The notes below the pieces were generated by a model. The model made no database searches and had not been told where the DNA came from. It saw only the letters and a program-made list of their open reading frames with translations. This document shows positions 46,106 through 58,500 of a DNA stretch of 64,000 bases, one piece after another. The stretch is from NCBI GenBank assembly GCA_009760855.2, contig WPIO01000001.1, positions 5,076,501 to 5,140,500 of the forward strand, read 5' to 3'. A program made the translations under genes and the position numbers. This DNA comes from Cristatella mucedo. Its lineage: Eukaryota > Bryozoa > Phylactolaemata > Cristatellidae. How positions within the stretch are numbered: position 1 is the stretch's first letter; the number at the start of each line of letters is the position of its first letter.

Positions 46106-49100
46106 GGAGATAGATTTCGCTCATATGAACGCAAGATGCAAGGTATGAACGAGTTAGTGCATGGTCTATGGAAATCCAGTTAGTCTTTAGTAGTGGTCCG
46201 ATCAATCCAAGCCGTTGTGCACTCACTAATACCACGCATGAGGCTTATGCTCTCGGATTTCTCTATTAATAAATCCTAGCACATATAGAGAAAGGTAAAA
46301 TTCAAAAAGCCTAGGACGAATTGCCTAACTGCCCATCACCGCTATGATTACCGTTGATTGGACACCACCACTCAGAAAAGCTGGAAAGTAGATATGCTGG
46401 TCCTTATTGTGAGTGCAGCTACTGTCGCTGCCCTGAACGGTAATTTCAAGTCTTATTAGTGATAAAAGTCAAGAAGAAGCCTCAGCCAGCCAGCTTTTTG
46501 CACTCAAATTCTCTCGGGGTTGAGCATCTTTAGAGGGCTTTTGAGTCTGCAGATAGGAGAATATATGTACAGTGTTTGATTTTATTACGCACCGAGTTAT
46601 ATGCCAAGTTTAACATGAGCCCGGATATATTAAATGCCAAAATTCCCTTTAGGAAGATAAAACTTGTCTTCCTTTAGCTGCATATTTGCAGGGAAGCCTA
46701 ATAAGAATGAAAGAAATATGCCAAATCAAAAGTATCGTCTATTTCTTAGCCACAAAGTGGCACGAGTTTACAGCAACAACCATACAAACATGTCACTTTG
46801 CATATATGTCTTTATCTCTTTTGTTAGGTAATCGCAGCAGGCGCGAGCCTTGCTATTTGTTTAAATCTTGTCATCTAAAACTCCAAAACTGCTTGCACTG
46901 CTTTGGTTGAGGACAAAGGCCAGCTTTTCTCGTTATATAAATTACCAGGGCATTGTAAGATTGTGATAACAACTTGCTGCTGTGGCTTTGGAACCGAAGT
47001 CCTCTGGCTCAAGACACGGTGTTAATTTTGATGCTTGGAGTTGATAGATAAATTCAAGTGAAACCGGCGCCTACAAACAAAGCTAACGAGTTGCCGGTTA
47101 TGCCTCGATGCAGGCAGATATTCCAACGGCAGCAGATCTCGGGACCAATAATAAACCTCAAATAACTTAACATTACTGCTGTCATTTGTTCACCTAGAGC
47201 AGTCTATTTTTTATCCACAGAGAGGCTTGAGTTTACAGTAACAGGCCATAGCATACATGTTACTTTGCAGCCCAAAGCAAAACTTAACCGTTTGAAACCC
47301 GAAGGATGACTTATAAGTTACTAAATATTATATCAGACTGTTACAATTTGTGTCCCCCATGAACCGCTTATAGTCACTGAGTTTGTCATATTTTGGCTGA
47401 CATAGCGTTTCAGTATTTTACTGGTGTGATTGTCAGTTAACTACGAGTCTGATAGCTAGTGGCATGGCCATTATCCGGACTGTACACTAACCATACTTCT
47501 TTGGCATATTGAAATAGGTGAAAGCTAAATCCGTCAGGTCAAGACAGCATAAGATAGATTCCAGCAGCTACTAAAATATATTCATTTTGAACCAGATATG
47601 TTTCAGTCTGTGGTTTTTAGACACAATACAAGCCCATTTCATGTGATTGATGGTGTGTTTTCCTTTAGGCATTGAGTTTGTTCTATTATTGCAAGCTATG
47701 GCTGGTGCTAAGGGGAATGTAGCCCTCTGTGACTGTTGAATAGACTGCTTTGCGTTAACGACATGGACTCATTTTATTATGGCGTAGATGCTTTTCATGG
47801 CAGCATTATTTTTATGCCATCGATGCATCTGTTTGCATCTGTGCAGAAACTGTAACTCACCAGCCACAATTTGGTCTGCTAAGTCAACAAGCACCTATCG
47901 GGGGGGGGGGTCTAAAAGGACTAGCACTCATCGAATAAGTTAAGCTTGCTTTGAAGGACATTATTTCACAAACTCTTTAATTGTTGCTGCAATGCACCGC
48001 GCACGAGGGAAATCAACCACTGTATGCATACGTGCTACTGCGACTTCAACATGTTCATGCTTTAGCTGTGACGATGAAAATCTACATATTCATATCCAGC
48101 CACTTGTGACCTAACCCCACTTTCTTTGGTAAGTACCAGTCTCGGTGATCAACCGTATACAGTGCACTCTTTAAGGATTTCATCTCGTTAGGCGTAATGC
48201 AGGGGTCCAACACCTGAGATCCGGTGTTTTAAATTAGTGAATTATTTCGCATAGAAACTAAAACAACCGATGCCTTTAGGGATTGTGGTCGATAAGTGTA
48301 CTTTGGCGTAATCCAAGTACTAGTTCCAGCCATTTCATAGGTCGTCATTAGCTGTTAAAAATATGGTGGATCAGCGAAAAATAGATGTATACCTCCACAA
48401 AGGTAGAATCACATATTTGACAGAGAGCAAACCCTTGTGAACTCTCAGTTGTATATTCAAACTACGCTTGTGCAACTCATGAAACAGGGCGGACATGGTC
48501 GGACAGGCAAGTTTTCTAATCCACTAGAAACTGAGGTACTATTAAAAGAAAATTCGGAAATTTAATTACTACAATGGCTATCGTTCATTATTGATAAATC
48601 CAACAGAGAAATTGCCTTTAATCCAAACAGACAATAGTGTGCATTTTTCATCGCTTAGCAATTTATCAAATTTCAACGGAATCAGTATGCGGCTGGTAGT
48701 TTTACAACTAGATATAGATAGCGAAACTTTCGCGTCGGCGCTTTGAGTTTATCTAGGAGAAATATTTCAAAACTATCTCGAGATGAGGTGCTCTTCGTAA
48801 AACCGCCAGGGCCGTATTCACTTTCGCCGTACTCCTCTCCGCTATCGTCGGTCGGCATACCTACATTTCTCAGGATGGAGACAAGGGACCAGTTAGCTAG
48901 CCAGGTCTCAGTTGGCTTCTGGATGGAGCAAGGGGACCAGTAGCCGAAGCATGCGTGGGCGGACTTGCTGCATGGGGCTCCAGCCCCAGTCCCAGCCGGC
49001 GCCGGACGGGAGGTCGCGGGTCTGGTTGAATCAGGTCCTCATAATGGCATCACGTGGTTTCAGGTTTTCCGTGGGTCCTGCATCGGTGTGTGAGCTTCTC

Positions 49101-49249
49101 TCTTAGATGGCCAAAGGAACAATATGGAGGCGGTACCCAACCCTGAATGGTTGCTTAGCTTTAGTGCGAGCCATTGAGTGAGACTGGGTATATATGCCGA
49201 TGACGTCAAAGGCCAGCCACTGCGTCTTTTGTAGCAGCAGAGGCATAGG
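46106..49249. other. Nothing recognised
   Basis: Mostly AT-rich with a ten-G run at about 47,900. The stretch 48,730-49,249 is locally GC-richer and might be the 5' part (ORF1 region) of the following LINE, but no motif supports it. Confidence 0.35.
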
Positions 49250-49387
49250 ATGCTACGGCCAATGCAACACGTTGGCGCCAGATACCTCGTCTTTGGAATT
49301 ATTCAGGTAGCGTTTTGCCTGCGACCAGTGGTGAGCTGCTGCAGCTATCACTTCCCTAGCAGATCTCAGATGGAGGCGCAAGGTTGT

Positions 49388-50101
49388 GGCGGGGTTGCAA
49401 TTGTTGTTCGCGAATCGTTTGGCTATAAAATGTGCAGTTTCTCGCATGGGTCATCGTTTGAATCGGTTGCTATCAGGTCTTCATCAAAGACAGTGCCTCT
49501 CACTGTTGTGATATACCGGCCTTTTTCTGGCTGTCTAAACTTGTTTATAGAGAAGCTTTCAGAGTTTCTCGCTAAAATATTTGTGAGTGACAGGTCCTTA
49601 CTGATTGTAGGAGACTTCAATATTCACATTGACAACCATAGCAACAGCCAGGTCCGCTCATTTCTTGACTGTCTGGAGAATTTTGGTTTGGCCCAACACG
49701 TTAATCATAGCACCCACGTAGGTGGCCACATTCTAGATATCGTGATCACTAAGGATGTCATGCCCACTGAATTTGTGGTGTGCTCACTGACCCTCTCAGA
49801 TCATTGTTCGTTCTCGTTTACTGTTCACGCTCCCTCGTACGTACAGGGCAATGTTGAATTTGCCAAACGACGTAACTTACAAAGCATTGACATGGACAAG
49901 TTTTTGAAATCTGTTTGGGATGCAAGTCTTCTTGATCTGCATTCAGACTCTACCGGCAGCCTCGATACCCTCACTGATGCGATGAACATGACACTCAAGA
50001 GTGCTCTTGACAAGCATGCTCCCGTTCGTTCTATCCGTGTTCAAAGTCGCGAAGATTCCTTTCAATTTACAAAAAAAACTCCTTCAGATGCGCCGGGTTA
50101 A
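49388..50101 (+). pseudogene. LINE-A endonuclease domain
   Basis: The open frame shows GGVAIVVRESFGYK, VVIYRPFSG, LLIVGDFNIHID (about 49,610) and LTLSDHCSFSFTV, the ordered motifs of the AP-endonuclease-like domain that nicks target DNA, including the SDH active-site block. The N-terminal strand motifs before GGVAIV are damaged. A frameshift at about 50,060 separates it from the linker. Confidence 0.82.
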
Positions 50102-50669
50102 GCGCAGGCTAGAACTTCGTTTCAAGAAATTGGGGTCTGAGGCAGATCTAGTCAATTTTAAAGGCTTCCTTAGAGTTTACAGCCGAAAGCTTAAAAAACC
50201 AGGGCTTCTTTTTTCATTAGAAAGCTGAATTCCTGCCAGTCGGACACTAAACAGATTTATAAGACAGTAAAGCATTTACTAATCAATGCTGAGAGGCCTG
50301 ACTCCCCAGATATTAAGGGCTCAGCCGAAAAGTTTTCAGCATTCTTTACTGAATAAATTGTGCACATTCGTGCCTCCATTAGGCCCTCTCCGACCAAAAC
50401 GATCACCGTTTATCAACCTGTGACCTTCCTTAAAAGGTTCTCCGATGTTTCTGCATGTGATGTGGCTGCCTTAATAGGGTCTAGCAAAAAGAGCTCATCT
50501 CCCGAAGACTCTAAACCTTCATCTATGTGGTCTTCACTAGCAGACCAACTTAGCTCTGCCATTTCAAACATTTTTAATGCTTCTTTGAGAAGAGGGGTCG
50601 TCCCCAAGTCCTTCAAATCGGCAATCGTTAGACCTATTCATAAAAAAGCCTGGATTAGACACAGAGGTC

Positions 50670-51550
50670 CTAGCAAGCTATCGTCCAGTTTCCCTTCTTC
50701 CGTTCTTATAAAAAATTCTTGAGAAAATTGTTTCTAAGCAGCTAGTTGAACATATTAAAAATAATGGAATGTCAGAAGCATTTCAATCAGGGCTTAAGAG
50801 GCAGCACTCTACTGAAACTGCTCTCCTCCGTGCTAACAATGACATTCTACGTGGCGACGACGACGGGAATGTCACTGCCCTAGCTCTGCTAGATCTGTCC
50901 GCTGCCTTCGACAACATTGATCACGAAGTTCTGCTTGAACGATTGAGAACAACGGTCGGTCTGGCAGACGAAGCACTGGCGTAGTTTAAATCATACTTGT
51001 CAGATCGTGTTCAATCCGTGTCGTGTGGGGGTCAGGTCTCAGACACGAGAAGGGTCACCTGTGGAGTCCCTCAAGGGTCTGTACTCGGTCCCTTGCTGTT
51101 CTCGATTTATACACAACCTCTGGGAAGAGTGATTGAGGCCCATGGAATAGGATATCACTTTTATGCTGACGATACTCCGTAGTATTTGTCATTCAAACCG
51201 TCAGATTCTGCTGCTGCAACTGAGAAACTGAATGCTTTGCCTTGCCGATATTCGATCCTGGATGTCGGAAAACTTCTTGAAATTAAATGATGACACAACC
51301 GAACTGCTGCTCATAGGACACCCTGAGCGTGTGGCTGGATTAAAAGGCTTAGCTCTTCTAATAGACGATGCTTTTGTGCGACCTTCACCACGTGCTCGAA
51401 ATCTAGGTGTCACGTTCGACAGCTGCCTCAATTTCAAAAGCTTCATTCAGAAGACTGGCTCTACGGCTAGCCATCACATCCGATCCCTATCCAAGATTAG
51501 GAGCTGTCTCCCGCAGTGGCTTGTAATAAATTTAACTAGCTCTTGAGTTC
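50670..51550 (+). pseudogene. LINE-A reverse transcriptase domain
   Basis: Visible blocks are [58 protein letters not shown] and the catalytic FYADD (about 51,157). A TAG at 50,982-50,984 stands where FKSYL is normally preceded by Trp; another TAG follows FYADDTP. After a frameshift the frame resumes LADIRSWMSENFLKLNDDTT. Confidence 0.85.
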
Positions 51551-52326
51551 TGTCTCGGCTTGATTATTGTTATTCCCTTTTGGCTGGGCTGCCATAGAAA
51601 GCGATTATGCCACTACAGCGGACTATGAATATGGCTGCAAGGCTGGTCTTCAAGTCCCAGCGGTTTGAGCACGTGTCTCCTTTCCTGAAAGAGCTAGGAT
51701 GGTTGCCGGTTGAGCAAAGGATTCAGAGCAAAGTTCTTACGCTGACCCACAAGGCCTGCCACGGCTTGGCTCCTTCGTACCTAGCTGAACTGCTGCATCA
51801 GTTTCAGCCTGTTCGCGCCCTCAGGTCCTGTGTGAACAATAAATTAGCTGTCCCATTCCTCCGCTTAAAGACAGTTGGCGACAGGAGCTTTAGCTCTGCA
51901 GGTCCTAGACTGTGGAACTCGCCTCCAAAATTCTTACGCAACAACTACTCTCCTACTGCCGGCTATAGCACATCCCTTTCAGCGGTCCTGAGCTGCTACT
52001 TCTATTCTACTCACTATCTCAACTGCTCTCCTGACTCTGCTATGCTTACCACTTTCTCTTTGTTGCGTGAGACAAAGTCTGTTGGCTACCGAATGCGTAC
52101 CGAAAGCCGCTTAGGCTGTGAGCGAGCCATACAAAACTCTCTTGCCTAACACCCACATTGTCTGTATGACTTTTCGGAGTTACAGACGAAGATAGATAGG
52201 ATAACCCAAACCGTCGTTATCTGTTTGGTTCCGGAAAGCGATTTGCTGTGCACACGTGAGCTAAAAACCCAAGCTGTTCAGGGTAGACCGCCTACATGCC
52301 TATACCTTAGCACCTTTCCAATTCAG

Positions 52327-52597
52327 CTGATCCTGTTCGTGCTAACGAATGGCGCTGCAACAACTACTTTGATAACAACTACTAAGTCGACTGCTACGAC
52401 AACGAAGTCTCCAACAACTGCGACAACGAAAACAACTCTTCAGGCAGTCACCACACCGATACCTATGACACCGGCTGTCACGCCACCAACGACAACGCCT
52501 GCTGGTGGCTCAATGAACAGCAGTATATGTCCTTCCATCTTTCCTCTGACTCACACAGCCTGCTTAACCCGGTCGCCGAACGCCATTGCTCCAATGG
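52327..52597 (+). CDS. CAP gene right copy, exon 1 seen: Thr/Pro-rich stalk
   Basis: The likely acceptor is AATTCAG (52,326) and the donor GTAAGT. It reads LILFVLTNGA, a long run of TTT/TTK/PTT residues typical of an O-glycosylated mucin-like stalk, then SICPSIFPLTHTACLTRSP and NAIAPMG. The hydrophobic start could be the end of a signal peptide, but no ATG in frame is seen nearby, so an upstream exon probably supplies the start. The exon is 271 nt and ends in phase 1. A LINE ends about 110 bp upstream. Confidence 0.7.
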
Positions 52598-55500
52598 GTA
52601 AGTAACGGAAACCTGACTCAATCGCTCTGCTTCTAATGCTGGCTGTATTTGCAGCAAATTCAAGTAAGATCTTCTTCCGTTGCAGGTGTCACGGATGCAG
52701 ATAAGGCAGCGATCGTTGCACTACACAACCAGCTCAGAGCATCCGAGGGCGCCACTGATATGCAAACAATGGTACGACCGCTGGTACCGATATGAGCATT
52801 GCATTGCTTGGCGCATGCACAAAACAAGGTAATGGGAGACTTTCGCAAAACCTCAAATGAGTAGATAATTATTTAAACGGCTTGAATTCAACGGCTGGAG
52901 TTATCGGTTTGACCAAATAAATATAGAAGACAGAGTGTGACCACATTCGTTAGGTTTCTATGAAAGAGAAGCAGCTTAGTGCACAATTCTTCAGATTCGT
53001 TCCTCTCACTGGACAATGAAGAGCGGACATGCCACTGAAGCCATCGAGTAACGATCGTGAAGCATTTCAATGACACATCAAGCGGGTTGCCTCCCAAGAA
53101 CGAATGCAAGTTGCCTGGCATGGATCTTATCAGCTGATTTGCGACGTGAGCACGGGAAGCCAGCATACAATTTAAAATAAATTAATAATTTATTTTTAAT
53201 TTCTTAAAAATAAATTATTTAAATTAATAATTAATAATTTTAAGTAAAGCGGGAAGAAGTTAGTAAGTCCGAGAACGGGTGAGCTATGTTCTGACTGAAG
53301 TGCTTCTAGCGTCGAATGAAGTTGCTAGACACTAGAGAGCAGCTGCTCTGCAGTTGCTAGAACGAGACGGCCGCTGTTGGAGAAAACGTGAGCTCAACTG
53401 GCCTGCATGCTAACGGATAAATAGAACAAGCCACCTTCTAAACACATTAGGTGGGCGTTTTAAACGGGTGCAGTGGCTTCTACTACCTGACCGAGATAGG
53501 CTGCACTCATTTTGGTGCTAGTCCCAGCCCACGTGCAATGAAGAGCTGTAAAGCTCTTAACTTTTTATCACGACCGGCGACTTGTAGGCTCATCTGCAAT
53601 GCACGCACATTCGCCGATAATACCGGAACACAACTGTAACCCAGGGAAAACGAATCTCAAGAAAGCGAGTCCAAATTCACAATGTATAAGTCTATTTAAA
53701 AGCTTCGGTGGCTACAGGTGTTCAGATAAGACTGTTACCTTTTCTTAGAAGAAAATAAACTATTTCTACGGCGGAGGAGCGAACGACACCCGCCGAAGGG
53801 CGCACGATTGACGCGCAGCTATACCGTCTGCCTCCTTTGGGTCAGTCAAGCACTAGGTGATGCTGAAAAAAACATCTATCGAGAGTTGCCCTTCAGTAAA
53901 GAGTTGATACTTCAGGACGGAGGCTTTTCTTTCTCACGATACGATAACGATTCTCCTGCTGCTGACTGCGGCGCGGACTATCCGGGCTTGCCGGAGCGGT
54001 TACTTTCATGCGTCTTACTTCCTTGACTGCCCATCTGACTTAGAAATATAATTCCAACAATAGTGATCAGTAAATTAGGCCCACTTACTTTCCATAACCA
54101 GCACGCAGCTTATTAAGGTTGCGTTTTCTTTGAGCCAGCAATTCAAAATACACGAAGCGTGTGGTCACATGAGTTTTTCGGAGTAGCAAAGCTATGCTTC
54201 CTGTGCAGCACATTCGAAGTGCATAGAAAAAGATTGGGATCTCTTTGATTGGTTTATAAATTTCCTTTTATTATTATTCTTACAAATAAAAACAACATTA
54301 CCATGTTGGACCCAAATTACAACTCTAGCGTTGATAGGCGACTAAAAGCCATTCGAGTCAATGCAGCTGTGATTGAAGACATACAATGCGCCTCCTGCTG
54401 GTCGAATATTAATTTCTACATAATTCGGCTGTGACCGGTAGAGTCACTAGGTCAATAGGTCAATATCTCTTGGGAAAATATTTTCTTAAATACTTTCAAA
54501 AACAATTGGCTTTTGCTTCACCACGCTCTGCTGAGTCTTTCGACGGAGATCTCTCGCTACAAGCACACAATTCATGTTGCATTTTTTGGCCGGGTAACTA
54601 CTAATTACTACCTTACTATGCTACTATAACTACTATTGTTACTCGAAAAGAAATTGTGGTAGACATGTGACACGTGGCGTCTTTCAGGCTGTCCAGAAAA
54701 TAACCGCTATATCTAGCTTTGTTAATATGCTTTCAGTTCTACGTATCTAAGTCCAGGTTTAATAATACAGATCCCCAAATTCTATGCAATAAAATAGCTA
54801 GCCGCAGCTTGGCTTTCACTAAATTAGCATATCCAGAGACCTGGCAAATGCCAATGCTTAGTTTAAAGCGCATATTACAGGACGCAAAAGGTTTTCATTT
54901 GTGAAAACAATTTCATAATATCAGCTAACAAGTGGGCGATTAATTTATTTTTACGTTTGAGGACGAGTGATAGTGCAACTGCGTCTCACGTGGCGCGGTG
55001 TAGCAATTGCGGTAAGGGCATATGTGAACATCCTAGTAGACTGATATTTGATCCGTGCGCCAAGACTACTCCTAAAAATTAAGTCCATCACTGTCAAAAA
55101 AGTCATACTCATTAAAAACCAGTCAAAGCATGCTTCTATTAAATACAGACCAGCCAAGGCTGTCTGCTGTGCGACTTGGCTCAGAGAAAAAGCAGCTCCA
55201 TTAGAGCCAGGAATGATCCTAAAATGTCTGATTTACAGAAATTATCAATAGCGGTTGTTTGACCAATTCGACAATTAAGAACAATCTCTATACGGCTCTT
55301 AAAGCACGGAGTTCCAGAGGTAACCTTAATTTCCGTGCTCGCTCAGTTCGAATCCGTGTGCACAGAACGAGCGACTGCCCGCTTTGCATAATGCATTTGT
55401 GGCCCAAGCCGTAGCAACTACGCCTGCTGTAGGCGACGAACGGAGAGCGTATCTGGTGAATGATTTAGTTGTTACATCTTATATTGTTTAAAAACTACTT

Positions 55501-58500
55501 ATCCTAGATCGCGCACGGGGGAAACTCTCTACCGTTTTCAGGCCGCTTCGATGGTACTCGTGGCATGCAAGCTTTAGTGAAGCATTCAATTCGCATCTGG
55601 TCTGACCTCACCTTAAGTCGACTTGGGACAAACATGTTGCTCCGCGATTTCTACTGAGAACCTAGGACTGTCTGCATTAGTATGCTGTAATATTGGTTAA
55701 TTGTTTTTGTGGTTAACAGCAGGAAAACGCCAGTTTTAATATGGTTAGCCTTATCCAGTAGCCACGTTTAAATCGCGGATGTCATTACGCTGGCGGTCAG
55801 ATGCCAAGCTAACTCTATTTCTAGCTTACAAATAGTCCAACCCGGGCCATTTGCTTTAAGCCTTTTTGGACGTCCTATTGTATATTCCATTTACTTTAGG
55901 TTACCTCTAGCGGTTTACGTTATGCCATTCAAGATGTAAAATTGTGCTTGCACTAACTACTAGGCTGTTCAGAAAGTAAGAGACCTGCAGCCAACTCCTC
56001 ATTTGTATCATTTGATGAGTCTGAAGGCGCTTACAAGATTTTTACGCAGGGTACGATTTGCTTTATTTTTTAGGAATAATAACATTCACAATTAATTTTA
56101 AAGAATTGACTAAGCAAGTGCCTGCACACTGTCTATCGTGACGGTACAATTTATACAGGGCTTCTGATAGCTTTTGTAGTTCATGGAGCGCAGGTGTCAG
56201 GAATTCATTGGAAATTACTAAAAGACTAAAAGCCCGGACCACTGGTTCAAGATGTTCCCAGTATTTAGAAAGTGTCGGTCGGCGGTGCATCAGCCGGACA
56301 TCGAACGAAGATTAGGGGTGAAACCAGTCTTCAGTCTTCGTAATCCGATGGCGCAAACCGAGCATCGATAATTGAAAGGCTCAATGCAAGCCCAGCAAAT
56401 TCAGCGAAGAACGTCTTGCAAACTTTTACTCATTGCAAATAGGCAGAGAACCGCAGTTAAATTTGAGCAATGAGATAAATTTATTTACAGCTGACAGAAA
56501 TTTCTGGTAGTGAGGCTTAAATACTGAACATATTTTCGTCTGCAAAGAAAGCTATCCATTGGCTGGCGTTTTGCCCTTTGCCAATGCATGAGTCGTTGAG
56601 ATTTTGTTTTCTTGTGTGTAGTACATGGCTCGACGAAGTGCTCTTGATTACGTACTTGCAATCTCCAGCGAAATAACGGCTAGCTTTCACATTGCATGTG
56701 CCTTATTGCGCAGTCTTAGTTTCGCGCCTACTTGCAGAGCTGTTGCTACTTTTATGACAGAACGCAAGTACTCAATTGCCACCGACCAATCACTTAAACG
56801 ACCCGCCGCCGAATCTGTCAGCGGCATTTCCTAAACATTCGGCTGAATCCACCGGAATCGTCGGAGCGCTCATGTACCGTCGGTGCGCCATCATTCAGTC
56901 AGTCACTCGCTTCTGCTTTTGCAGTACTGGGATGGTCAAGTTGCCTACGTAGCAGAGAAATGGGCTGAAAACTGCTTATTCCAGCACGACACGCAAAGAG
57001 ATATTCCCAACGCATTTTCCGTGGGACAGAACCTGGCTTACGGCTTTTCCACCTGGAGCGACGCCATAATGGCTTGGTACAACGAGAAGAAGAGCTTCAC
57101 GTACGGCGATCCAAACTACAACTTTGGAAGTATCGGCCATTACACTCAGGCAGGTGTTGCAATTAGGAGCTTGGTATTCGGAGTCTGTTGATAAGGTCGT
57201 TCGCGACAGCTGCTGCGACGCCTAGAGCTGAACTGACTCGCCCTCTTTGTATTCTGTTATGCAATTGTAAAAACCGAGCATACAGATTAGTTAATTTATT
57301 GCGGTGGCCACGACTTGACGTCAAGCCATTGTGCTAAGAGTGCTCAAAGTGTCCGTGCAGTACAGTACTGCAGTACTAGCCTGAGTAACGCAATCGGACT
57401 TGCCGTTCGTGCGGTAGTGCCTGCTTGGATGACGGTTTAACTTTAAGCAGAGATCCGTTTTCTACCAAGTTTGAACATTTATTTTGGGTTTTTAATGGAG
57501 CTAGTTGCATTATAAAACATAGTATAGAGCGGACATCAAGCGACACGCAAGCTGCTTATGTAATGCTGCCCTAGATAACCTGATCTTATTTCAGCTGCTT
57601 TAAAACTCACTGGCCTTACTTTTGATTTTAGACCGGCACTTTTTAAAAACATACCCTATGACATACAGCTTCTTGAATGTTTAATTTTCAGTTTGATAAT
57701 ACTGATATCAACTTCGTTGTAGAGCCCATGAGAACTCAATCTCTTTCTAGGCACTCTACATGTGTAAGAGCTTTCTGACACACATCGTCCTAGAAAACCC
57801 TGCTGAAACGTGAGAATTTGTATCAAAAACGGCAGGCTGTTCATATTCCCAAAGCGATCGGAAAGGTTTTTCTTTGAAATCCTTCTAAAGCAGTTTGAGC
57901 TTCTCGCTGTCAGGAGGTTATTGGAGAGCTACATATCGCTTAGTGTAGGGTACTATTGTTCATTTGTTTGATGAATAATTGCTAAATCCCTTTAACTCAG
58001 TGAGTGCGGCTCAGTGGACCTCTAAACGTGGACAATCGGTAGCCCATGACGATAGTGGCAACGTTTGTATAGAAATAGTCAAAGCAACATACTCCAGAAG
58101 ATTTTGCAAAGGTCGCAATTATAGTTCATTCAGTAGCTCTCCTCATCAGTAAAGCACAGGCATAAGATCGTTCCAAGATCAAGCAAAAGTTATGAAAGAT
58201 TCAAACCCATGGCAGATGGTATAACGTAACCATGCATATTGTAATTAATGCACCAAAATTATTGGACGGAAATTTGAGCGGTATTTTCAAAATTCGAGCC
58301 ACCTGCTGCTCTGGTTCTAGTTTGAACCATAATAAATTGACTATTTGCATCCTGTTTTGAATATATTCGAGAGGAAATTTAAAGTTATCACGAGCACAAG
58401 ATTGAAGTTGACCAGGGATAATCTCATAGAACGTATTATGACTAAGACCTGACCTAAATGAATCGGCATTTGTTTAATTTGCTATCGTCCAGTTTCCCTT

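Larger units (their letters stand above)
49250..52215 (+). mobile_element. LINE subfamily A, most complete copy
   Basis: In order it has an APE-type endonuclease, a Ser-rich linker, reverse transcriptase, and the subfamily C-terminus ending SVGYRMRTESRLGCE with a stop near 52,149 and a short 3' region with GATAGATAGG. The arrangement is that of CR1/L2-like non-LTR retrotransposons. It is inactivated by frameshifts (about 50,060, 50,225, 50,355, 51,235) and stops (50,982, 51,178, 51,544). It ends about 110 bp before the stalk exon of the CAP gene. Confidence 0.88.

Noticed and set aside
48730-49249. Possible LINE ORF1 upstream of the endonuclease
   Set aside because: Position is suggestive but no zinc knuckle, coiled coil or other ORF1 feature was seen.
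49825-50013. Minus-strand frame similar to a plus-strand frame at 36,996-37,190
   Set aside because: Both are antisense shadows of LINE-A endonuclease/linker sequence; the similarity reveals the LINE fragment at 36.9 kb, not a gene.
52478-52848. Minus-strand frames over CAP exons 1 and 2 (and plus-strand frames at 16,302-16,753)
   Set aside because: They are antisense shadows of the splice-bounded CAP exons and are conserved only because the exons are.
55300-55385. Isolated TTCGAATCC resembling a tRNA B box
   Set aside because: No convincing A box or cloverleaf upstream; not called a tRNA gene or SINE.
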